The notes beneath the pieces are model-generated. The model did no database searches. It saw only the letters and a program-made list of their open reading frames with translations, and was not told the origin of the DNA. A DNA stretch of 64,000 nt from CAVZVZ01 sp963778895 (lineage in GTDB: Bacteria > Actinomycetota > Acidimicrobiia > Acidimicrobiales > Acidimicrobilacustridaceae), in the NCBI GenBank assembly GCA_963778895.1, contig CAVZVZ010000005.1, forward strand, positions 496,001 through 560,000. Direction: 5' to 3'. Position numbers and translations under genes: made by a program. Shown here piece after piece: positions 57,758-64,000 of this stretch (positions within the stretch are counted from its first letter, which is position 1; each line of letters begins with the position of its first letter).

Positions 57758-58331
57758 ATGGAGTTCGACGGTGACGAATACCAGGCCCGCTTCGATGCCC
57801 TCGCCGCCGAGGGTCAGGACGTGCACGGCGAAGCCACCTTCGTGCGGGCCTACCGACCCTCGACCGTGCTCGATGCCGGCTGTGGCACCGGTCGGGTCGC
57901 GATCGAGCTCGCTCGTCATGGCATCGACGTGGTCGGTGTCGACGCCGATGCCTCGATGATCGCGACGGCGCGCAAGCGTGCACCCGACCTCGACTGGCGT
58001 CACCGAGACCTCGCCGAGCTCGAACTGGGGCGGACGTTCGACCTCGTCGTCATGGCCGGGAACGTTCCCCTCTTCACTCCGCCTGGCACCCAGTCGGCGC
58101 TGGTCGCGGGCGTTGCCCGGCATCTTGCTCCTGGCGGTCATCTCATCGCCGGCTTCCAGCTCGACCGCGGTTACTCCGTTGAGCAGTACGACGCCGACTG
58201 TGTTGCGGCCGGGCTCGCCCTTGCGGAGCGGTTCGCCACGTGGGATCGCGCCGCCGTACATCGCCAACGGCGACTACGCCGTATCGGTCTACGTCAAACC
58301 GTCGGCGCCGACAACGAACTCGAACAGCTGA
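57758..58331 (+). CDS. Class I SAM-dependent methyltransferase, one frameshift
   Basis: About 190 residues: 'FDGDEYQARFDALAAEGQDV', 'VLDAGCGTGRVAIELARHGI' (motif I), 'VVGVDADASMIATARKRAPD' and 'LVVMAGNVPLFTPPG', then after a +1 shift near 58250 'PYIANGDYAVSVYVKP'. An AGGAGG ribosome binding site lies six bases before the ATG at 57758. Substrate unknown. Its 3' end overlaps the convergent methyltransferase gene by about 43 bases. Confidence 0.85.
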
Positions 58332-58939
58332 ACACCGGGTCGCCAATGCCTGGGGCTCGGCCGTCAGCCGATGAGCACCCACCGCGAAGAACGCATCGTC
58401 CGGCGCCACGAACGCCAACTCGTCGAACCCTGTGTCGGCAAACCACCTTCGTACGGTCGGTGTCAGGTCCGGCTCGCGGCGGTGGCGTGTCCAGATCACC
58501 ACCGCATCTCGCGTGCAGAACTGAGGGAGCATCGCAATCGTTCGCTCGATGTCGACGTCGACGATGTTGCCGAACACACCGCAGACCAACACCACCTCCG
58601 CAGGGACGGCGCCGACGTACACATCGGTTTCGGCGGCGTCGCCACACACCACCTCCACACCGGGGAACGGCGCGGCGCGGGCAGCCGCGAACTCGGCGTT
58701 GACCGGATCCAACTCGACCAATCGGGCCCGAACGTCGTCGCGACGCGGGTGATCGGCGAGCACTCCCAGCAGATCGCGGCCCTGTCCGGCACAGAAGCTG
58801 ACGACGCGGATCGGCCCCGGCGGGCAGTCCGACAACGGCTGCCGCGATCTGGTCCTGGACGACCCGCAGCCGCCGGGCCAGGAAGGAATCGGGCTGGTCA
58901 TAGCGGCTCGTGCCAGGCCGTCCAGTGCGACTCAGCCAC
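58289..58939 (-). CDS. SAM-dependent methyltransferase-like protein, three frameshifts
   Basis: About 215 residues if small indels near 58900, 58826 and 58310 are corrected: start 'ESHWTAWHEPYDQPDSFLAR', 'RLRVVQDQIAAA', SAM-binding 'IRVVSFCAGQGRDLLGVLAD', 'ARLVELDPVNAEFAAARAA', 'AEVVLVCGVFGNIVDVDIER', 'VIWTRHRREPDLTPTVRRWF' and end 'ALATGVQLFEFVVGADGLT'. The GxG loop is C-A-G-Q-G-R. Target unknown. GTG start at 58939. Confidence 0.75.
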
Positions 58940-59073
58940 GGAGCGCAGCCTTGACGGCACGGTGTGACGGAATGAGAACCGGTTGCAGTTCTGGGCCATA
59001 CGGCCTACAACATGCGCCGGGGGACGGTCGTGTGCGGCTCGCGAGAGCCGCCGAACCGGGAGGTACATCGTTC

Positions 59074-59505
59074 ATGAGGAAGATTCTTGCTGCCAGCGCG
59101 CTCGTGCTCGCACTGGCTTTGACCGTCTTACCCGCAACCGAGGCGAGCGCCTGGGGCCGGCACCACACGCCGGCCCAGCCGGCCAAGATGTCGAAGGCCG
59201 AGATCTCGCTCCTGACCACCGTGCTCGACAACGTGGCACTGACCGACATCGAGCTCAGCCCCTTCGGACGCATGCTGATCAACGGTGTGCTCAAGGCGCT
59301 CATGCCCAAGCTCTGTCCGGTGGTCGCCGACCTGGCGGCGCCCAGCTTCCACGACTTCGTGCTCATCGGATGTCAGAGCGTGGCGACCGCGCCCGATCCA
59401 TACGGCGCGTTGCTCGGGTTCTTACCCGTGGCGTGCAGCCTGCGCGACACCGTGTTCCCCGACTACAAGGAGTTGCTCGCGGTCGGCTGCGGCCTGCTGC
59501 TGTGA
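59074..59505 (+). CDS. Small secreted protein, function unknown
   Basis: A 143-residue exported protein: signal peptide 'RKILAASALVLALALTVLPA' with likely cleavage after 'EASA', then a helical mature part of about 115 residues with five cysteines ('MPKLCPVVADLAAPSFHDFV', 'IGCQSVATAPDPYGALLGFL', 'ACSLRDTVF', 'AVGCGLLL'). GGGAGG lies about eight bases before the ATG. No family is recognised; the Cys pattern suggests a disulfide-stabilised fold. Hairpin copy 2 follows its stop. Confidence 0.7.
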   Translation: MRKILAASALVLALALTVLPATEASAWGRHHTPAQPAKMSKAEISLLTTVLDNVALTDIELSPFGRMLINGVLKALMPKLCPVVADLAAPSFHDFVLIGCQSVATAPDPYGALLGFLPVACSLRDTVFPDYKELLAVGCGLLL

Positions 59506-59526
59506 GCTGACATCACCAACCCGCAA

Positions 59527-59570
59527 CCTGGTGTAGATCCTGTTGCCAGGGCGACGGAATCTGCACCAGG
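59527..59570. repeat. 44-nt palindromic hairpin repeat, copy 2
   Basis: Twenty of 21 positions can pair (three wobbles, one C-A mismatch). Relative to copy 1, pairs 9/36 (G-C to A-T) and 12/33 (A-T to T-A) changed on both sides, keeping the stem. It sits between the convergent secreted-protein and diiron genes, where it may also act as a terminator. Confidence 0.8.
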
Positions 59571-59588
59571 TTCGGGTAGGTCGGTCGG

Positions 59589-60725
59589 TCAGGCGCTTGC
59601 TGCCGCAGCCCGATCCTGGGCCACGGCGTCGAACTCGAGGTACTCCTCGCCGGTGTCAGCCCAGTCCTCGAACTGGATGACGCCGATCTCCTCGAACTTG
59701 TGCCGCAACCAGCCATCGGCGGCGTCGAGCAAACCGAGCTTCTTGCAGTTGGGGACGATCTTCGAGAAGAGCATCTGCTGGAAGATCATCTGGTCCTGCG
59801 GCACCTCGAGCAGCAGGCCGACCATCTTGCGATTGTCGATGCCCAGGCGCTCCCACACCTCTTGTTGCAGGAACCGATCGCGCATTCGGACGGCGGCCTC
59901 GAACGCGAACTCTTGGCGCTCGCGAATCTCCGCGGCCGAGAGATCTTGGTAGTACTCCTTCAAGGAGAGCACGCCGAACGCAACGTGGCGCGCCTCGTCG
60001 CTCATCACGTAGCGCAACAGCTTCTTGAGCAACGGCTCCTCGGTGAGTTGATACATGAAGCCGAAGGCGGCCAGCGCCAGTCCCTCCACCATGATCTGCA
60101 TCCCGAGATAGGTCATGTCCCAGCGGCTGTCCTGGATGATGTCATCGAGCAACAAACGCAGGTGCGCGTTGATCGGATAGTGCCCGGTGAGCTTCTCCTG
60201 CAAGTACTTGGCGAACACCTCGACGTGACGAGCCTCGTCCATCACCTGGGTCGACGCGTAGTACTTGGCGTCGATCCAGGGCACGGTCTCGACGATCTTG
60301 GCCGTACAGATCAGCGCGCCTTGCTCGCCGTGCATGAACTGGCTCAGTCGCCAGTTCATCGACTCGATCCCCAGCTCGGTCCATTCCTTGTCACCGAAGT
60401 TCTTGAAGGGCGACTCCGGATGATTCTGCAAGTACTCGAACGGACCCGCGGAGTTCGACCCTTGGATCACCGACACGACCTTCTCGGGATCGACCTCGAT
60501 CGACCAGTCCAAGTCGGTCTCACCGTTCCACTGCGCGGTCTTGGCCTTCTCGTACAACTTGTTGAGCGCCGGTCGTTCGCCCTTCTCGTAGTCCCACGTG
60601 AAGATGGCGTCGGCGTTGTCCCTCACCGCGTGGATCTGCTCGTCCACATCCGTGTTGGTGATCGACAGGATCGCCTCGAGATCGTTGACGTCGGCGCGGC
60701 CCAGGATCTGCTCGTCGGTGGACAT
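59589..60725 (-). CDS. Ferritin-like diiron protein (R2-like ligand set)
   Basis: A 378-residue helical protein with a complete carboxylate-bridged diiron site: Glu134 ('MHGEQGALIC'), Glu164/His167 ('VMDEARHVEVF'), Glu215 ('IMVEGLALAAF') and Glu245/His248 ('MSDEARHVAFG'). This is the E, ExxH, E, ExxH pattern of ribonucleotide-reductase R2-like and N-oxygenase/desaturase proteins. Function unknown; an oxygen-dependent oxidation is likely. The ATG at 60725 has AGAGGG seven bases upstream; an ATG at 60740 overlapping the TetR stop (ATGA) is the alternative. It is co-transcribed with the TetR gene. Confidence 0.83.
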   Translation of the reverse strand: MSTDEQILGRADVNDLEAILSITNTDVDEQIHAVRDNADAIFTWDYEKGERPALNKLYEKAKTAQWNGETDLDWSIEVDPEKVVSVIQGSNSAGPFEYLQNHPESPFKNFGDKEWTELGIESMNWRLSQFMHGEQGALICTAKIVETVPWIDAKYYASTQVMDEARHVEVFAKYLQEKLTGHYPINAHLRLLLDDIIQDSRWDMTYLGMQIMVEGLALAAFGFMYQLTEEPLLKKLLRYVMSDEARHVAFGVLSLKEYYQDLSAAEIRERQEFAFEAAVRMRDRFLQQEVWERLGIDNRKMVGLLLEVPQDQMIFQQMLFSKIVPNCKKLGLLDAADGWLRHKFEEIGVIQFEDWADTGEEYLEFDAVAQDRAAAASA

Positions 60726-60736
60726 TGTCTTCCCTC

Positions 60737-61372
60737 TCATTCCGATGAGTCGACGACGACGATGTCGTCGTCGGTGTGGGGTACGACCGATTCGACGACG
60801 CGCCGAATCACCGTCTCCCAAGAACGGGGGTCGGGGTTCTCGGCCCCGACCGCTTGGAACAACAAGAAGCCCAGGCCAACAGCGTGGGCGAAGTGCACGA
60901 CCGAACCGGTGTCGAGCGAGGGGTCGACCAGGCCCGTGGCCTTGCCGTCGTCGACAAGCGCAGCCAATCGTTCGGCGCGCGCGACGAGGTGCTCGCGCAG
61001 CAGCCGCGCGACTTCGGGGTGACGGCGTGCCGCGGCAAACGCCTCGAGGAGCAGGGCCTGGCCGGGCTGGGGCTCACGTGTCACGAGATGCGAGCCCACG
61101 GTCGCCAACAGGTCGGTCGCTCGCCCTTCGAAGGCGTGCTCGGCGAACAACTGGTCGAACTCGTCTTGGGTGGAGGCCTTGATCGCTTCGGCCAACAGAT
61201 CCGCTTTGCCGGCGAACCGGCTGTAGATGGCGCCGGTCGTGAAGCCGGCCCGCCGGGCGATCTCGGCCACCCCGGCGCCCTCGTAGCCCTTCTCCGCGAA
61301 CACCTCGGCCGCCGCGACGACCAGTCGTGTCGTGGTGGGGTCGAGCTTTCCGTCGATCGCGGCCAGCGCCAT
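60737..61372 (-). CDS. TetR family transcriptional regulator
   Basis: A 211-residue TetR repressor: 'LVVAAAEVFAEKGYEGAGVA', 'EIARRAGFTTGAIYSRFAGK' (helix-turn-helix), then a ligand-binding domain with 'ALLLEAFAAARRHPEVARLL' and 'VVHFAHAVGLGFLLFQAVG'. The ATG at 61372 is chosen since a palindrome lies directly upstream (61378-61396). It is the first gene of an operon with the diiron gene, so it probably controls both. Confidence 0.9.
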   Translation of the reverse strand: MALAAIDGKLDPTTTRLVVAAAEVFAEKGYEGAGVAEIARRAGFTTGAIYSRFAGKADLLAEAIKASTQDEFDQLFAEHAFEGRATDLLATVGSHLVTREPQPGQALLLEAFAAARRHPEVARLLREHLVARAERLAALVDDGKATGLVDPSLDTGSVVHFAHAVGLGFLLFQAVGAENPDPRSWETVIRRVVESVVPHTDDDIVVVDSSE

Positions 61373-61377
61373 AGGCC

Positions 61378-61396
61378 GATAATAACGATCATTATC
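61378..61396. promoter_or_regulatory. Candidate TetR operator (19-bp palindrome)
   Basis: GATAAT at 61378-61383 and ATTATC at 61391-61396 are exact complements around AACGATC. It is an AT-rich island in GC-rich DNA, five bases upstream of the TetR start, so binding would block the TetR-diiron operon. Confidence 0.65.
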
Positions 61397-61421
61397 ACCG
61401 GGGCCAAGGCCCAAATCTCGG

Positions 61422-61778
61422 CTATTCGTCGACCGCCACGTAACAGGTAGCGATCACCGATCCACCTCGTCCCAGCTCGACGAGCACCAGCTCGCGGCCA
61501 TAGTTGGCGCCCTCGAAGGCATCCAGCTCGGACCAGCGGGCGTCGGTCACGCCGCCGTAGACCACCGCTCGCACCTCGTTCCCGTCCGGACGGGAGGTGA
61601 GGACCGGATAGCCCTCCCACTCCGTGAGGTCGCCCCGGATCGTGCCCGCCCCCAACACCTCGAGGTCGGCCACGAGGTCGTGATGCTTCCCGCCCGGTTG
61701 GAGCGATCCGTAGGTCGCCAACCGGCTCGACGCGCCGGCCGTCAACGCGTTCGCCCACACCCGGAGATCGAGCGACAT
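61422..61778 (-). CDS. Gamma-glutamylcyclotransferase-like family protein
   Basis: A 118-residue GGCT/AIG2-like fold: 'RLATYGSLQPGGKHHDLVAD' (the YGSL(Q/R)xG substrate loop), 'LGAGTIRGDLTEWEGYPVLT', 'VRAVVYGGVTDARWSELDAF' and 'EGANYGRELVLVEL' with the conserved catalytic Glu in the 'LDAFEG' block. Such enzymes cleave gamma-glutamyl peptides or amine derivatives. It directly follows a methyltransferase gene (1 base between stop and start region). Confidence 0.85.
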   Translation of the reverse strand: MSLDLRVWANALTAGASSRLATYGSLQPGGKHHDLVADLEVLGAGTIRGDLTEWEGYPVLTSRPDGNEVRAVVYGGVTDARWSELDAFEGANYGRELVLVELGRGGSVIATCYVAVDE

Positions 61779-61779
61779 C

Positions 61780-62571
61780 TCAGCCGTAGGTCACGAACGG
61801 GAGCGCGGCGACGACCCGCGTGGGCTCGGTCTCGGCCTCCACCATCTCGTCGAGCCGAGCCATCCCCCGCTGCCACTCGTCGTCGGGCACCGGCACCAAC
61901 GTGCTGTCGGCCCGCACGGCAACCCGGTCACGGAACTCCCGCATCGACTCGGCTTGGCCCTGCGCGACCAGCCCGGCGTAACGACGTTCGAATCCGACCG
62001 CGCCGAACGCTCTGTCGAGTTCTGCGAGCGACGGGAACGTCTCGATCACCTTCAGCGACGACGGGAACCACAACCCGGTGTAGGTCACGGTGCCCGTCAT
62101 GCCCGCGGCGCGCACGCATTCCTCCACCACCGCGGGATCGCGCGGGATCAGGTCGGGCACCGCCGTCCGCAACAACACGCGGCCGCCGGCGCGCACCACC
62201 CTGCGGATCTCGCGGGCTGCGGTCTCGAGATCGTCGAAGTGATGCACGACGACGGACAGCCATGCCGCATCGACGCAGTCGGCGCGCAACGGAATCCGCT
62301 CGGCCGTGCCCGCGATCGCCAACACGCCGGGGGCGTGGGTCGCGTTGGCGCGCATCCCCGATGACGGCTCGACACCCACGACGTCGATGTCGAACCAACG
62401 CGCCAATCGGCCCGACCATTGCCCGGTGCCGGACCCGAGATCGAGGATTCGGCCAGCGTCGGCGGAGAGCTCAGCGGCGATGGCCGTGCGAACCGGCGCT
62501 ACCTGCCACTCATCGAGTTGGCGCCCCTCGTCGTACCTGGCCGCCATCTCGTCGTAGTCGACCCTCGCCAC
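61780..62571 (-). CDS. Class I SAM-dependent methyltransferase
   Basis: About 263 residues: 'VDYDEMAARYDEGRQLDEWQ', motif I 'RILDLGSGTGQWSGRLARWF', 'VGVEPSSGMRANATHAPGVL', 'CVDAAWLSVVVHHFDDLETA', 'GGRVLLRTAVPDLIPRDPAV'. This is the UbiE/COQ5-like pattern of small-molecule methyltransferases; the substrate is unknown. GTG start at 62571, where the conserved N-terminus begins. It overlaps the end of the SDR/DUF2867 gene. Confidence 0.87.
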   Translation of the reverse strand: MARVDYDEMAARYDEGRQLDEWQVAPVRTAIAAELSADAGRILDLGSGTGQWSGRLARWFDIDVVGVEPSSGMRANATHAPGVLAIAGTAERIPLRADCVDAAWLSVVVHHFDDLETAAREIRRVVRAGGRVLLRTAVPDLIPRDPAVVEECVRAAGMTGTVTYTGLWFPSSLKVIETFPSLAELDRAFGAVGFERRYAGLVAQGQAESMREFRDRVAVRADSTLVPVPDDEWQRGMARLDEMVEAETEPTRVVAALPFVTYG

Positions 62572-64000
62572 GCCGGAAGTCTGGCATCGCACCCGACTCG
62601 ACGTCCTGTCGAATCCCGTCGAGCAATGCAGGAAAGACGAACCGGTGGAATGGCGCGACCCCGAGCCAGTACGCGCGGCCCCACAGTCCACGTGGATGGA
62701 ATCGCGCGATCTGATGTACGCGAGATCTGGTGCCGTACGAGCTCGATCTCCCATTCCAGCCACGCTGCGCCAGGGAGTCGCATCTCCGCTCGCAATCGAA
62801 CGAGGCGGTCGGGCTCCAGCGCCTCGACGCGCCAGAAGTCGAGCGCATCTCCGACGCGAAGCTCGAACGGATCGCGTCGACCTCGGCGCATGCCGGGCCC
62901 GCCGATGACCTTGTCGATCAGCCCGCGCAGTGACCACATCCACTCGCTCGCGTACCACCCCTTGCGCGCCCCCGATCGTCAGGATCGTTCGATACACATC
63001 GTGGGGTGGTGCCGCGATCTCGACAGTCCGGCGATCGGCCAGGACGGTTCCGCCCGACCAATCGGGATCCGTCGCCATTGGATCAGCGGGATCGCGCCCG
63101 CCGAGCTCGGCGCCGGCCCAACTGGTGGTGACACGGCGTGACTCGATACGACCCAGCGCGAGCCGAACCGCCTCCCGGTAGTGCAGCTGCGGCAGACCCA
63201 ACAGTTGGGTGCCCGTGGGGTCGCGTACGATGACCTCGTTCACAAGGCTGTCGACGAGGGGACGAGCCAGGGAGAGTGGGAGCGGCGTGACCAATCCCAC
63301 CCACAAGGACGACAAACGGGGCGTCAACACCGGAATGCGCACCACGAGTCGTCGACGGAGGTGCGCTTCCTCGGCATAGATGCGCATCATCTCCTCGTAG
63401 GTGAGTACGTCCGGGCCGCCGATCTCCCACACCTGATTCACGGTGATTGGCCGACGAAGTACTTCAACCAGATAGCGCAGGACATCGCGTACCGCGATCG
63501 GCTGGCAACGGGTACGCACCCACCGGGGTGTCACCATCGCAGGGAGGACCTCGACCAAGTAGCGAAGCATCTCGAACGACGCGCTCCCGGAGCCGATGAT
63601 GACCGCCGCACGCAACTCGATGACGGGAACGACTCCCTGCCGGAGGATCTCGCCCACGTGATGGCGGCTGGCGAGATGGGGCGACAAGCGGGCATCGTCC
63701 TCACCCAGCCCGCCCAGGAACACGATCCGTCCGACGCCGGCGGCGGCTGCCGCGTCACGGAAGTTCCTGGCCTGTCGGGCCTCGCGATCGATCCAGTCCT
63801 CCGAAGCGCCGATCGCGTGGACCAGGTAGTACGCCGCATCGATGCCGTCGAAGGCCGGGTGGAGGTCGCCCTCGATGTCTCCGTGCACGATCTCGACGTC
63901 GTCGTGCCAGGGTGCATCGGCCAGCTTGGCCGGCGTACGAGCGAGGCAACGGACCTCGTAACCGGCCGCCAGGAGCTCAGCCACGAGCCGACCACCGATA
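62510..64000 (-). CDS. NAD(P)-binding SDR fused to DUF2867 domain, frameshifted and cut by the window end
   Basis: At least 490 residues; the first codons lie beyond 64000. The visible start 'IGGRLVAELLAAGYEVRCLA' is the end of the Rossmann Gly loop. Then 'IDAAYYLVHAIGASEDWIDR', 'IVFLGGLGEDDARLSPHLAS', 'PVIELRAAVIIGSGSASFEM' and 'EIGGPDVLTYEEMMRIYAEE' form an atypical SDR. The C-terminal DUF2867 ('MWSLRGLIDKVIGGPGMRRG', 'FELRVGDALDFWRVEALEPD', 'LWGRAYWLGVAPFHRFVFPA') follows after shifts near 62950 and 62745. Known homologues have this fusion. Function unknown, possibly quinone or lipid related. Confidence 0.83.

Overview
The window reads as a 64-kb piece of the chromosome of a high-GC actinobacterium, most likely of the class Acidimicrobiia (an inference). 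Reasons: very GC-rich coding sequence with frequent GTG starts, two F420-type luciferase-like oxidoreductases, a resuscitation-promoting factor, MazG fused to a tetrapyrrole-methylase-like domain, a crotonase/acyltransferase/epimerase group, and the two actinobacterial mini ribosomal proteins bS22 and bL37. From about 16 kb to 43 kb, gene content follows a core neighbourhood that I recall from Mycobacterium tuberculosis: ppx, DUF501, ftsB, eno, mazG, foldase lipoprotein, mfd, pth, rplY, prs, glmU, tRNA-Gln, ispE, rsmA, rpf, tatD, metG, rsmI.

Layout. 1-9 kb: class I fumarase (cut by the window start), a 54-residue lipoprotein, an orphan peptide-type solute-binding lipoprotein and an SDR in one minus-strand operon; then a TetR regulator facing a diiron protein, flanked by two luciferase-like genes; a membrane-anchored HELTH protein; a lipoprotein; tRNA-Leu(TAA). 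9-17 kb: Fe-S PD-(D/E)XK nuclease, MFS exporter, acyltransferase-epimerase-crotonase operon, GNAT and class V aminotransferase. 16.5-29 kb: ppx-DUF501, pirin, YceI, ftsB-eno, a lone AAA ATPase bracketed by imperfect direct repeats, mazG, a SurA/PrsA-like lipoprotein and mfd. 29-32 kb: a KdpE-like response regulator divergent from a KimA-type potassium importer gene that overlaps an OB-fold gene. 32-43 kb: pth, rplY, prs, a C-terminally shortened glmU, tRNA-Gln(TTG), bS22, ispE, rsmA, rpf, tatD, metG, DUF192, rsmI. 43-45.4 kb: accessory island with a winged-helix/nucleotidyltransferase plus HEPN pair and two hypothetical genes. 45.4-55.4 kb: ychF, a trans-aconitate-type methyltransferase, HhH-PHP protein, bL37, prolyl oligopeptidase, queF, and a DUF459-MBOAT-phosphohexomutase operon suited to acetylating an envelope polymer. 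55.4-64 kb: VOC protein, crotonase, methyltransferases, a small secreted protein, a second diiron/TetR module, a gamma-glutamylcyclotransferase-like protein and an SDR/DUF2867 protein cut by the window end.

Many genes carry single-base frameshifts, concentrated at about 30-31, 38.8-44.5, 46.5-50.5 and 51.8-54.8 kb. Nearly all those I could resolve are +1 insertions in otherwise intact, conserved proteins. I therefore treat them as probable consensus errors, annotate the full genes, and flag each shift. Two 44-nt hairpins at 57.7 and 59.5 kb share a core and show paired base changes. No insertion sequence, CRISPR array or replication origin is visible. No gene-free stretch exceeds 300 bases.
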